Source: Parasponia andersonii
Lineage: Eukaryota; Streptophyta; Magnoliopsida; Rosales; Cannabaceae
Assembly (NCBI GenBank): GCA_002914805.1
Contig: JXTB01000149.1
Location: 649,125-713,124, forward strand
DNA: 64,000 nucleotides
Direction of reading: 5' to 3'
Shown: positions 47,463 through 60,200 of the stretch, piece after piece
How the letters are laid out: the number at the start of each line of letters is the position of its first letter
Position numbering within the stretch: the first letter of the stretch is position 1
The notes under the pieces: generated by a model
Database searches by the model: none
What the model saw: only the letters and a program-made list of their open reading frames with translations
Told to the model about the DNA's origin: nothing
Translations under genes and position numbers: made by a program

Positions 47463-47990
47463 TAGGGGTGGCAATTCGAGTTACGATACGACAGTACGAT
47501 ACGAACACGATACGATTTTTTGCGGATTAGGGTCGAAGAAAAAGGGTGCAGGTCGAAATTAGGTCGACCAGTCTGACACGAATAAGAAAATGGGTCGGAT
47601 TCGGGTCAACCGGCTTAACCCGAACTTGACCCGTCAAAAAAATATATACATAATTAAATTATAAAAATATTTTTTATTTAATTTGTTTATGACTATTATT
47701 ATAGATATATTTAATTTGTACAATGTAAGTGTTTAGGATTATAAGTTATTAGTTATATTTATAAATTGTCCCTAATTTATTTGTTTTGAAATGAGACAAT
47801 AATAGACTTAAAAAAAAAATATAAGTAAAAAAAAATAGGGGTCATAGCGGGTTGGCGAGTCAAAAACGAGTTGATAGGTCAAAATCGAGTTATAGGTTAG
47901 TGTTATTTACCAAAGCGAGTTGTGCGGGTCGGGTCGAGTCGGGTCAACCCGTTTTAGGTACAAGTCGAGTTAGTATTGATGTTGACCCGA
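47463..47990. mobile_element. hAT-like element fragment
   Basis: It starts TAGGGGTGGCAATTCG, like hAT terminal repeats, and is followed by clustered ACGATACGA words and GGGTCGGGTC...CAACCCG strings, a common plant hAT-type texture. No matching right terminus is seen; the Sirevirus remnant begins at about 47995. No coding sequence. Confidence 0.4.
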
Positions 47991-47994
47991 ATCT

Positions 47995-50640
47995 CTTGAT
48001 CTCAATGATGACTTACTTGATGATTTTGATAATGATAGTGATGAAGAAGAATTATCATATAGGGAATTACTTGATGATTTTAATGAACTGCATGATAATA
48101 TAAATTGTTTATTTTAAAAAATAGAGCTCTCAAGAAGAAATTATCTTTTTTATTGAAAGAACTTGAGAAGTTTTCAAAAGAAAAAAAAGTTATTTTGCCT
48201 TGTGATATATGAGCATCTTTGAAAAATGAAAATGCTTCCTTAAAAGAAAAAGTTTTGGATTTAACCAGTATTATCCACAAGTTCACTAATGGAAAGAAGA
48301 ATTTTGATTTAATGCTTGGTGGACAAAGATGTGTTTTTGACAAAGGAGGTATAGGATACAAAACTTTCATAAAACAAAAGTATCTCAAAAATTATTTTGT
48401 CAAAGCAACATCTAATAGTAACTCAAAGTATGCATGTACTTATTGCAACCAAAATAGAAATACAAGCTTTTCATGCTCTATTAAGAAAAATGCATATTTT
48501 GGTGTCAAACAAAAATGAGTACCAAATAATTCAAAAACTAACCCCCAAGGATCCAAAGTTATGTGGGTACCAAAAACCCAAATTTGAATCTTTGTTGTAG
48601 AAACAAACAAGAAAATGGTTGCTCCAAGGACTTAATCAATGACTTCACCACGCTCTCAACTTTCACAAAGAAATGATGGTGGATATTTCATTCTTTAAAG
48701 ACAACACAAAAAGCAAGATCATTGGCATAATAAATATCGGTAACAATTCTTTGCCTATCTTTGAGATTGTATTGCTAGAAGTCTAATTTGCCCAAAAAAG
48801 AATTAGTTTGTTATATCTTTTGGTGATTAAAAAAAATACTTTTCTTGTTGATTAGACGTATTTTGAATAAATTACCATCATGTGATTTAAAATGATCAAA
48901 AATCCAACATTAGTTATTTTAGGGTCTTTGAATGCAAATACTTTATTCTTTTTAAACACCAAAGACAACTTGAAATTTTAATTCAAAATCTAATATTGGA
49001 ACTTTTCATAGTTACTCTATTACTAATAATGCATACAGATAGTTTTTCAATAAAAGAACTAAGTAGTAGATGAATCTATGCATGTGATATTTGATGAAAT
49101 TAATGGCTCCTTCAAGGAGAAAAGTATAGATGATATTGTTGTATGTATGATATTAAGCTTGAATGATTAGAGCTTAAAGACAAATCAAAGATGATGATTA
49201 AGTCCAACCTCAACAAAAAAAAAAAAAAAGATGAAGAGCTTTTGGAAGGATGGTATGGATGATTTTACTTGAATTATTTATAAGTCTAAATTTGATTGAC
49301 ATATTAATTGCTTTTATATGATTTAAATAAACTGCATAATGTATATTACTTAAACTATTATATTTGTGCAAATGCTTGATAGTTTTTACATGACAAATAT
49401 CATGCATAATTAGTTAAATTATTTTATCTATATTGGTGAGACATTTGAACTCAAAATGACATGTTATTTGAATTTAATGTTTATATTTCAACTTTGTCAT
49501 TTTGAATATTTGTGTATGATTATTCATCATATGACATCATATAAGTAAATCTCTTGGTGAATATCATATTTCAATTTTTTATGGACTTTCAAGACTTGGA
49601 TTGTTATACTTTGAGCTTCAATGATAGTTTAAATTTAATATTAAGAGTTAATGATCAAATGAATTAGTGTCTTATATGTTTCTCTTAGTTTGGGTGCCTT
49701 ATGCTTATGGTTCTACTATTTGGCATTAATATCTCTCTTATATGAATAATCTTTACTTACTTTGGTTATTTTTATATATTGAGGAGGAGTATATTTATGA
49801 TTTGCTTATGCTATTTGTCATTATCATTTTTTATGAATTTTGATATGCTCTTTATAGTTTGATGAAAATAAAAAGAAAGAGAAATTATTTCACTAATGCT
49901 TTTTTAATGATATGAATTTCTCCTATGCTTTGTGATGATTATACTTGGAGAAATATATTTTCAATAAGTGAAATATTAAGATTTAGAGCTTTGATGATCT
50001 TGATTTGATGTAACTTATGCAACTTCTCTATTTTGAATATGTTATAGTTGTCATACTTATTATTAGTAGAAGAAGTTTTGCCAAAACTTAAAAAGAATGC
50101 TCTTGTTTTCACTTTAGCATCATATTGTTGTTCAATCTTATATTTGATATTGTTATTCTTATTTTAAAGATTGTTCAATTCTTGAGTATTGCTCTTCCAT
50201 ATACTTTTTTCATGATTTCAAATGGAGAGAGTAATATAATGAATAAATGTGAGGAGAATCTTATTTCAAAGGGATTGATTAGTTTCTACAAGATATCTAG
50301 TTTGAAAATTGTTTACAACTTTGTAATGATATCAAAAGGGGGAGAAAAATGATGATTTATGATTATAAGGATAAAAAGATTTATTTATGAGTGTGCATAT
50401 TTTAAGGGGGAGAATTTTGTTTAGCACACATATTTAATTTTCTCATAATATGCTTATGATGCTTAATTGAGTTAAAAAGAGAGAGCAAGTCTTTCTACTT
50501 TCTCAAGCATATTTTGAGATAGAGCTTAAAATATGGTAAGGATTAAGATAAACTTGTCAAATTTCATATTTTCATATTCTTATTGCATATTTTCTTTTAT
50601 CTCATAAATTAATAGTTGTCATTATCAAAAAGGAGAAGAT
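47995..50640 (+). pseudogene. Sirevirus (Ty1/copia) gag-pol remnant, mostly deleted
   Basis: The start reads LSYRELLDDFNELH-like (48052-48094), followed by ENASLKEKVLDL (about 48224) and LGGQRCVFDKGGIGYKTF (about 48315), a phrase typical of Sirevirus gag. A CCHC-type knuckle CTYCNQNRNTSFSC (48435) follows, then decayed protease-like sequence to about 48810. From there to 50640 no domain is clear. Three purine tracts lie before the LTR: AAAAGGGGGAGAAAAA (50334), AAGGGGGAGAA (50404) and AAAAAGGAGAAGAT (50627). Several polypurine tracts in a row are a reported Sirevirus trait. Confidence 0.75.
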
Positions 50641-52089
50641 TGTTGAGAAATTAATATTTCAATTTTACTCAATCTTATTTTGAAGATAACAAATATTTGA
50701 TTTAGTACTAATGATTTAACTTGAGTGTGTACTGAAATAATAGTTTTAAAGTTTTAACTCAAGTTAATCAAGGAATTAAGCTTGAAGATGGATGCATATG
50801 GACCTGTTAGAATCAAGCTTAAAGATGGAAAATCAAGATACAAAACCGTGTCTAGATATGGTATATTTCATGTCTTAGTCTTGTATTTGATTTAGTTCAT
50901 TACATATAGATTCTCTCTGTATTGGCTTATCGTTTCAAAAGAATTTTCAAGTACTTTCAAAAGAGTTTTCAAACTTTATTAAGGTCAAAATAGTTATTTT
51001 ATTTTAGAAGTTTGAAAATAAATATCATTTTTAATCTAGCCAAAATATCCTCAAAAAGTTCTTTTTTAATATTAAAAATATTTAGAAAAAGAAAGTTTTA
51101 AAAACGACCAAAGTTTGGATCAAAGAAACTATTTACTGGTTTCTTACCCATTTTGGTCGACCAAAACAGTGACCAAAAATGACCGTTGAAGCTGAATTGG
51201 AGTGTCAGATTCTAACGACTAGTTTTTTTGGTCGACTAAAATTATTTCTAGTTGACCAAAATTTTGACAGCATTTTTCTAACGGTCGAAAACGGCTAGTT
51301 TTTGAAGATACCTTTAAATAAAGCCATGTTTGACGACTTAGAACAAGAGAATATAAACTTACATTGATACCCAATCAGTTTCTATGTGAAAAAGCTTTCA
51401 TTTACTCAATTACACTTTCAAATCATATTGAGCTAATCTTAGAGTATTTATAGTGTATTGTTCTCAAATCTCCTAAGCCAACATTGTATTCATTATTTTG
51501 TAAGGAGAGTTTATAAGTGAGTTTTCACTCTTGTTTGTTGAAAATCATTGAGTGTGGGGTGAGGTTGGCACCAGAGTCATAAACAACCAAGTATAGGTGA
51601 TATTGGCACTATTGTCTAAACAATCCGTGTAGGTGAGGTTGTCACCGGAGTTAAAACAATTTGAGAGTAGACATGATAGAGGCGGAGTCAAGACTATTGT
51701 AAAGACTAGGATGTGCCTAAGAAGAATTCACTCCGTTTGTAAAAGATTTGGTCAAGTCCATTATCTTGATCCGATAGTGGAAAGCTCAAAGCAAGTTGCC
51801 GAGAGCCGGGGACGTAGGCAAATCGTCGTGTTTGTCTAACCTCGTAAAAATCGAGTTTGTATTTTCTTTATCGCTACACTCTTTACCTTATTGTAAGCTA
51901 TTTGATTGAGTGTTTGATATATAGTGTGCTTAATTTGCTTAATATTATTGCTATTTACTTGGTAATATTGTTTGTTTAGCTTCAAAGTTTAAAAATAGTG
52001 GTCTATGGTTTTATATAGTTGAAAAATTTCCGTAAAAGTTTTAAAACTCAATTCATCCCTCCTCTTGGGTAGTCAATCTTGGGCTAACA
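50641..52089 (+). repeat. 3' LTR of the Sirevirus remnant
   Basis: About 1449 bp, starting TGTTGAGAAATTAATATTTC right after a purine tract. It ends CTCCTCTTGGGTAGTC...GGGCTAACA, the familiar end of this lineage's LTRs. No 5' LTR is in the window, so the element is 5'-truncated or rearranged, and target duplications cannot be tested. Confidence 0.8.
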
Positions 52090-53085
52090 CTAGTAACCAA
52101 TAACTACTTACTGATTACGAATAACGAATCTTAGAATTGATAAATCGTAACTTGATTAGTTACTAGTAACTAGTAACTAGTCATCACTCATGTAATTGGT
52201 AACTAACAACAAGTAACTAGTTATCAAATATCAGTAACTAATCCTATAATTAATAAATCATAACTAGATTGGTTATTAGCAACTAGTAACTAATCATCAC
52301 TCTTGTAATTGGTAACCAATACCTAATTTTAATCCTATAATTGATAAATCGTAATTAGATTGGTTACTAGTAACTAGTAACTAGTCATCACTCTTGTAAT
52401 TTGTAACTGGTACCCAATTTTGTAATTGGTAACTAATAACCAAATTAGTTACTGGTGACTGGTAATTAGTAACTAGTCACTAGTCTTATAACTGGCCACT
52501 GATCTTGTTATCAATGTAGTAACCAATTTGGTTGTTAGCCTTATTACTAAGCTAGTACCAGTTTACTTACTAATACAGTAACTTGTAACTAGTATCTATG
52601 TTGGTCTTATATATAGACCAGAAATCGGCAACCAGAATAGTTACTAGTTAGTGGTAACTAGTTATCAGTTTTATGACTAGCTTCTAGTGTTACCAATGTG
52701 GTAACAAATTGTTATCAGTGTTGCTATCAATTTAGTACCTAGAAATTAGTAATTAAATTTGTCACCGTACTATTTGGATCCTAGTAACCAATTACAAATT
52801 TAACCTATAACTAATAATCAGATTGGTAACGGGTAACTAATAACAAGATTAGTTATTAATAACCAAATAAGTTACATATTGTTGTTTGCTAGATGACTAG
52901 TATCCAAATTGGTCTTATATGAAAACTAAAAACTAGTAACTAATTTGAAAACTAGTAACCACTAGTCACGAGTTTGAAAATAAGTAACTAGACTAGTTAT
53001 TAGTAACTAATAACTAGTTACCAATCTTATAAGTGATCACCAATCTAGAAACTAGTAACTAAAATTATTGGTAACTAATAAGATA
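52090..53085. repeat. Array of degenerate TAACTAGTAAC motifs
   Basis: About 1 kb built from variants of GGTTACTAGTAACTAGTAAC. Near the left end there is a higher-order unit of about 91-113 bp registered on AATTGATAAATCG (52135, 52248, 52339). The core is close to palindromic, so either strand reads alike. No coding frame. It starts exactly at the end of the Sirevirus LTR. A smaller island of the same words lies at 44330-44490. Confidence 0.85.
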
Positions 53086-53457
53086 GATAAATGGTTACTA
53101 TAGTTTACAAAGTACTTTTTCTTTGCTTGAATACTTGGTAGATATGAAGAAAATTATAGGTTGTCCAGCGAATTCTCATTTTTAATAATACAAAATAAAA
53201 AAAAAATCCACAAAAAATCCAACAAAAGTAAATCTTACTCTAATAAAAAATTATAGAAGAAGAATCAATAAGGAAAAAAGAAGAAAAAGAAGAAGTATTG
53301 TGAATATCGTTGCCCTGTTTTAAAGGTCATTAATAGTTGTCAATTAGATTCAGAAAACAAACCCGCTAAGCAGGTATGTTTTTTTTTTTTTTTTTTTTCC
53401 AGTTTTAATTGTTTTATCATATTTTGTTTTCTCTTGTTTTGAGTTATCTGCCTGCAG

Positions 53458-54732
53458 CACTTCATGATTTTTCCTACAATGGCTCGGTCATTTGAAGATG
53501 CCATCATCGTAGTCAAGGAACTTTACATGCGTTTTAAGGTAGTTTGCCTTTTCATCTTTAAACGGCAGTATGCTTGTTTTTGGAGAAAATTTATCCTCTC
53601 TAATTTTTCTTGTGTACTAACAACAACACATGTCCTCTCCTCCTCCCATACCCTCCAAAAGAATCATATCATCAGTAAATATGGCCAGGATGCTATCAAG
53701 GAGGATGATGATGGTGGTTACAATCTTAATAATATTCAGTTTATTTGCTTGATATTGATTCCACTTTCTCACTCTTTCTTAACTTAAGAATTTGTGTTCT
53801 ATTTTTTTCGATGTTATTTTCTTATGTTATTTCATTAATCTACAATTTTACTAATATATTTCCTTTTTAATTTGGTAGACAAAGGAAGCTTTGGATTTGT
53901 TGGTGGAGGTCATTGACAATGCTGGATATTTAGGGACTGTTAGTTTCTCTTCCGCTCTTTGTTTGCCTTTAGGTAGAGGAGAATCATATATGACTGGGGA
54001 TATTATATATGACTAGAGGTTTACTAATTTGCATCCTTCTTTTGTAGGTTTGTATCGGATTGGATTTTACTGCATCTAAGTTAGATATCCATGAGGTATT
54101 TGCAAGCAATCTATTATGTAGTTCTCCAATTTGATCTAAACCTTCATTGATTATTATTGTAGCTTATTAACTTGTTTTTTTAAATTCTTAAATTGTGCTT
54201 ATAGAGCAAATATATGGTGAAAGACTATCATATTTTGTTTTTCAAAAATCCATTTCACTGTAATGATTGGGACCTCTACCACAAGCTAACCCATGAGATG
54301 GAGGAGATGAAATAGAAAAAGCCCGAGTAGTTATGGGATATCATTCTTTCACCAACCTGAAGGTTTGATACTTAATGTTAGATAATATGAAACACAAAAT
54401 TATTTTTATAGAGATTTTGATGTGGGTTAAACATGTCCTAATTGAAATTGTTCATGGTTGCAGATGCTTAGGAAGGCAATTAAAGGGAAAGTTTGCAATT
54501 CTCTTCTTCTTGAGGTAGCACTGGGGATTTCTTTACTTATTTTGATGGTTTTGTTAGAGCTTTTTTACTGCATCAATAAATTTTTATTTTTTATTTTTAT
54601 TGTGATAGGTGAATGAATTAAGATGTATTACAGAATGCATTGAAGCGCTAGAATTATTGAGAACGGCTGGTTGGACACTTTTAATGTCAGGCCACAACAG
54701 GTTTGGATTTTCACACTAGGTTAATAATATAC

Positions 54733-54770
<38 letters not shown>

Positions 54771-55190
54771 TTTTCTACCACTATTATCGTTTAACTAGTT
54801 TTACCTGTCAGTTGTGAGATGGACACTGATATTGCTGATCTCTTTGTTGGGTTTAGACCGGTAATTATTCTTTGCCCTTTTTAACTACTATTTTATTGAG
54901 AACTCCTTAAATTACTTATTTTTCCCCCTCAGTATCAAATTAAGATAGGAGAGTGCTTTATTGATGAGCACAAACCTTGCAATATGTGTGAAAGGGTGGG
55001 TATCTTTTTTATTGGACTCTCTCCTTTACATATCGTCTTTTTTGGAAAAAAAATAAGAGAATAATTGGACAGTGTCTTTGATCAGTTGATAGTATTAATT
55101 ATCCTTTTTTATTGCATGCAGCTTAAATATATTGATTCTGAGGGGTCGAAAGAGTTTTTAGAAAAGTTCAAGTTCCGCTTATATATATAA
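53458..55190 (+). pseudogene. Enolase-derived multi-exon gene with lost catalytic residues
   Basis: Ten exon-like blocks in order match plant enolase from mid-protein to the C-terminus: 53458-53538, 53662-53739, 53879-53938, 54048-54095, 54205-54314, about 54464-54514, about 54610-54700, about 54813-54859, about 54934-54995 and 55122-55190. Recognisable blocks include MIFPTMARSFEDAI, EALDLLVEVIDNAGYLGT, NPFHCNDWDLYHKL, AIKGKVCNSLLLEVNEL and GWTLLMSGHNSCEMDTDI. Compared with enolase, the metal ligand in the IEDPF motif reads FKNPF, the catalytic Lys of LLLKVNQIG reads LLLEVNEL, and the SHRSGE histidine region reads SGHNSCE. A stop (54313-54315) and a lost donor after 53739 point to a pseudogene. 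The N-terminal third is missing. Confidence 0.75.
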
Positions 55191-55731
55191 TATTAGTAGT
55201 TCGTACCTGGTCTTCAGTTGCGCCAATGGAAATACTTGTTTGAAACGTAGTTTGGGACATTTTGGATAAATACACGTGCAATATTCATATCAAAAAGTAC
55301 TTGTGTAATTATGAGATTGGAGTATTCTATGTGCGATATCCATGTGTTGGTTTTCCACAACTTGCAATTCCCAGCAAGTATTTCAAATATTTCAACCAAC
55401 AAATGTAAATTGATTAATTCCTATCATGTTTATTTAGTTATTTGATGTTATCTACGTGTTTGGTTCTCATTAGCTCTATGCCTAATATTGTTGTATTTTT
55501 GGGAAGATTAATTGCAATTGACTATTAACTAATTATCTTAACTAGACCCGTAGACTATTGAAAGCTCTAAATTAATAGATAATCTAGACATTATTTTTAG
55601 GGGTAACATGATACAGTTCTATTGTTGAGGTGACGTTTTCGAAAGTGAAGAAATCAATTATTGTCACCATCAACAAAATTCTGGAACTAGAATATAAATT
55701 GGGAATTTGTTTAGTAAAAGTGAAAACATAC
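55191..55731. other. Spacer after the enolase-like gene
   Basis: No gene identified; ordinary AT-rich DNA. A downstream exon of the minus-strand gene at 55732-56172 may lie near 55640-55680 (acceptor-like TTCCAG, then AATTTTGTTGATGG on the minus strand), but its frame soon closes. Confidence 0.4.
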
Positions 55732-56172
55732 TCGTCGTATTCTCAGATTCTAATTCCAAACACTTTCTCAACAATGTGATCAAACCACCTTCAACCGTAT
55801 GAAACATGCTTCTAGTTTGAACATCAATCAAGCAAGAGACCTTTCCATGGATACTGCATTCTCCATTAGAACTTGCCTTGAAACCCAATTCAAATGGCAA
55901 GTCACTGATTACTTGGCTGCACTACTGAAGTATCAAAACAGAATATAAATCAACAACAGATTGAGCTGCAGCCATGAAAATCAGGCTTTTGTTTTTATTT
56001 TATTTTATTTTTAAGATATGCATGAGGAAATGAAGATAGCTAATAAGGAGTGATCTTAATTAAGATTACCAGAGAAGGAGGTGGAGGGGCAAAAGCAATT
56101 TGTTGGGCCAATTCCAAGTCCGTTGCCAGTCGTTGCTGCTCTTTCTTATCTACAAAATGATTGTTGGCATGC
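55732..56172 (-). CDS. Two conserved exons of an unrecognised gene (partial)
   Basis: Exon A (56172-56070) has a good acceptor TTTTCAG and donor GTAATC and encodes NNHFVDKKEQQRLATDLEL then AQQIAFAPPPPSL. Exon B (55921-55732) encodes SDLPFELGFKASSNGECSI then HGKVSCLIDVQTRSMFHTVE and LLRKCLELESEN, before a GTATGT donor. Splice phases fit if exon B starts after GTAG at 55922. The composition is protein-like (charged helix, proline patch, cysteine pair), clearly unlike intergenic frames. I do not recognise the family. Flanking exons were not found, so it may be a fragment or a gene whose remaining exons lie in the spacer. Confidence 0.45.
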
Positions 56173-56183
56173 CTGAAAATGCG

Positions 56184-56216
<33 letters not shown>

Positions 56217-56739
56217 ACGTATAATACATAATATCTTAAAACCGCGTTAGTTGAGGGGTGGGCGGGATCTTTAACTAAAGAAGAAGGCAAAAGGTGGAGA
56301 ACTCATAGCAGCAGTGATGAGCATTCTCTTTGGGCTAAGTAAGAAAATTACATTCCAAACTCAAACTTAAATGGAACAGAGAAACTTTCTTTAACTTGAA
56401 CATGTTAAACTCATTTTTTGCTGGATTTCAGATCAATAATCTATGCTGCACTAATCTGCAGATCTTTGATCAGGCAAAGGCAGCAGGAAGTGAAGTTTTC
56501 TGAGTAATTCAGAGAAACCCAGTTATTAGTTACAATTCACAAGGAAAAAACACACTTGAAAGAGTCAATGGAGACATTGAGATACATGATGTGTTTACTT
56601 TTCCTACCCATCTAGACCAGAGATACTGCAATTTCTACAACAACTTATTCAATATGCAGAACATTAACTCAGCTCAAAGACTCAAGGTTTATTCCTCGCT
56701 ATATTACCTTTGCTTCTTTGAAGTAAAAATTCGTATAAC
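56173..56739. other. Spacer upstream of the copia insertion
   Basis: A TA microsatellite at 56187-56209, otherwise nothing recognisable. The copia element inserted at 56739; joining 56739 to 61814 gives no obvious gene. Confidence 0.45.
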
Positions 56740-57104
56740 TGTTGAAAATGTCATCACGTGGGTCTGTTACTTTTTGTCCTAGTCTTTAGGAATAAGCTCC
56801 TCAGTATTTTGTTTATTGTTGCAGCATGTGGTCTAGATAATAGGAGTTTTATTTATGTTGTTGCAGTATGTTGTTATTGACCTAGTCTATAGGAGTTGAA
56901 GTAGCTAGTGCTCTAGTGTCCTAGTTTTTAGCTTTATGGGTTCTGCACATTTTATGTTAATGATGGTTGTTTCTATTTTTTAGTATTTTACCGTTCATGT
57001 ATTGTCTATAAATAGCTATTATCTGATGAATAAAGTTGTAAACAGAAAACAAAACGTTCTCTTGCCTTGTTAGCTTTTTATCTATTAGTCTATTATATGT
57101 TACA
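56740..57104 (+). repeat. 5' LTR of the copia element
   Basis: TGTTGAAAATG...ATGTTACA, with a CACGTG near its start (56755), a TATAAATA box-like word at about 57008 and AATAAAG at about 57029. Confidence 0.95.
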
Positions 57105-57105
57105 G

Positions 57106-57117
57106 TGGTATCAGAGC
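57106..57117 (+). other. Primer binding site of the copia element
   Basis: TGGTATCAGAGC, one base after the LTR; the usual site complementary to the 3' end of initiator tRNA-Met. Confidence 0.95.
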
Positions 57118-57295
57118 CTGGTTAGAGTAGTGAGCTGAAAGAGATATGTAAAAGTTAGAGTGTATGAGATCCTGAGTAAGCAATTACAGAATTAGTAAAA
57201 GCGTGCGATATATAGAGTGAGATAAAGAGTGGTATAGCAGTAACTCTATTTCTATTTCACCTTTCATTTTTTTTTTTCCGCAGCAGTCCTTTACG

Positions 57296-60200
57296 ATGGC
57301 CACCGACAACTTTGTTCAACCAGCTATTCCTCGCTTCGATGGTCACTATGATTATTGGAGCATGTTAATGGAATACTTTCTAAGATCCAAGGAGTATTGG
57401 CAAGTCGTCTCCGATGGAATTACGGAACCAGTGACCGGCACGACAATGACAGATGCGCAAAGAACGGAGATAGAAGGGCAATGATTGAAGGATCTCAAGG
57501 CAAAGAATTATCTTTTCCAAGCTATTGATCGCTCAATCTTGGAAACCATTCTTTGCAAGGACACCTCCAAGCATATTTGGGATTCCATGAAGAAGAAGTA
57601 CCAAGGTTCTGCAAGGGCAAAGAGGCAGCAGCTTCAAGCACTTCGTTCGGAGTTCGAAACACTACGGATGAAATCGGGAGAATCGGTCACAGACTATTTT
57701 TCATGGACGATAGCAATCATCAATAAGATGCGGATCCACGGTGATAAGACAGAGGATGTTACTATCGTTGAGAAGATTCTTCGGTCCATGACACCAAAAT
57801 TCAATTTTGTTGTCTGTTCAATCGAGGAAGCCAATGATATTGAGGAACTTTCAATTGATGAATTGCAAAGTTCTTTAATGGTCCATGAACAAAAAATCAA
57901 CCAGCAAGAGAAAGAAGAGCAAGCATTGAAGGCCTCAACAGAAAATCACTCGATACCGAGATGAGACAGAGGATGAGGCAGAGGTAGAGGTACAGGCAGA
58001 GGAAGCAATGATCGTGGCAATCACCAACAACACCACTAGCACCAAGATAATCAATTTCAAGGAAGAGGAAGAGGACGAGGAGGTCACCACTCAACAACTC
58101 ATAGACCAAAGTCAGTAGACAAGTCCAATGTTGAATGCTACCGATGTCATAGGTATGGCCATTATCAGTCAGAATGTCGAACTAATTTGAATAAGCAAAA
58201 TGGAGAAAGAATTAACTTTGCAGAAAAAGAAGAAGAGGTGTCCCTTTTGATGGTGTGTCACATGAATGAAGAAACTCAGCAAAACATGTGGTATTTAGAT
58301 ACTGGCTGTAGCAACCACATGTGCAGAGATAAAAACGCATTCTCTGACCTAGATGAATCTTTCTGTAACACTGTCAAGTTTGGTGACAACTCCACGGTTT
58401 CTGTTATGGGAAAAGGAAGGGTAACTCTCCAGACCAAGGAAAACTCCACCCACACTATCTCTAATGTTCTTTTTGTTCCAGATTTAAAGACTAATTTGCT
58501 TAGTGTGGGTCAGTTACAAGAAAAAGGGTATGAGATTTCTATTAAAGATGGAGTATGTCGAATCCAAGATGCAAAGTTGGGCTTAATTGCTAAAGTTAAT
58601 ATGACGGAGAATCGTATGTTCCCGCTTTATCTCCACAACACTACTCACTCATGCTTCTCAGCAAAACTGAAGGACGCAGCATGGCTATGGCATTTTCGCT
58701 ATGGTCATCTAAACTTTGGTGGTTTGAAGAAACTCCAGCAAAAAAATATGGTGACTGGTCTTCCTCAAATTACAGCTCCATCTGAAGTTTGTGAAGAATG
58801 TGTTGTTAGCAAACAACACCGTAATCAATTTCCGCAAGAAAAGTCATGGAGAGCAAAGAAGCAATTGGAGCTGGTTCACTCTGACCTTTGTGGGCCAATA
58901 AATCCATCTTCCAATGGAGGTAAAAGATACTTTATCACCTTCATTGATGATTTTAGTCGAAAGACATGGGTGTATTTTTTGCGGGAAAAATCTGAAGCTT
59001 TTGCTGCATTTAAAAATTATAAAGTGTTTGTTGAGAAAGAAGTTGGCAGCCCAATAAAAGTTCTTCGCACTGATCGTGGTGGAGAATACAACTCACTTGA
59101 ATTTGCAAATTTTTGTGAGACTCATGGAATCAAGAGGCAACTTACGGCAGCTTACACACCTCAACAAAATGGAGTCTGTGAGCGGAAAAATTGCACTATT
59201 TTGAATATGGTGCGAAGTCTTTTGACGAGGAGCGGCATTCCAAAAACTTTCTGGCCTGAAGCAGTCAATTGGAGCATTCATATTTTGAATAGAAGTCCCA
59301 CACTTGCTGTTCAAAATATGACACCAGAAGAAGCATGGAGCGGACGGAGACCAGCGGTAGATCATTTCAAAATTTTTGGGTGTGTCACCTATGCCCATAT
59401 TCCAGACCAGAAGAGGACAAAGCTAGATGACAAGGGTGAAAAATGCATTTTTCTTGGTGTTAGTGATAAATCAAAAGCTTATAAGCTTTATAATCCTATC
59501 ACTAAGAAAATTGTTATCAGTCGAGATGTCGTTTTTGATGAAGAAAGATTTTGGCCATGGAACAACAATATTGTCGAGCAACAAATAATTGTCAACTTTG
59601 ATGAAGTCAGTGAAGATGAGAGGCAGTAGCCAGTGGAATATGATCAACAAATGCCACTAGATGGTCCAACAGATGTTCCAAGCTCACCAACAGCAGCAAC
59701 AAATGAAGAACGACCACAACATGTTAGAAGAAGACCTACATGGATGACCGATTATGAGGTAACTGGAATTGACCAATCTGAGGACCCACTTATACATTTT
59801 GCTCTATTTTCTGATTGTGATCCCACAACTTTCGAAGATGCTATCAAAGATTCAAAATGGAGAAAGGCGATGGATGAAGAAATTGCAGCCATTGAACGAA
59901 ACAACACTTGGGAGTTGACTGATCTTCCAAGAGAACACAAGACAATTGGTGTCAAATGGGTGTACAAGACAAAATTGAAGGAGAATGGAGAAGTTGACAA
60001 GTACAAAGCACGCTTAGTAGCTAAAGGCTATAAGCAAGAGTTCGGCGTAGATTATAGAGAAGTCTTTGCTCCTGTTGCAAGACACGACACGATCAGACTG
60101 GTGATTGCATTGGCAGCACAACATTCATGGCCTATCTTCCAATTGGACGTGAAATCAACATTCTTGCATGGTGACCTACAAGAACAGGTATTTATCAATC

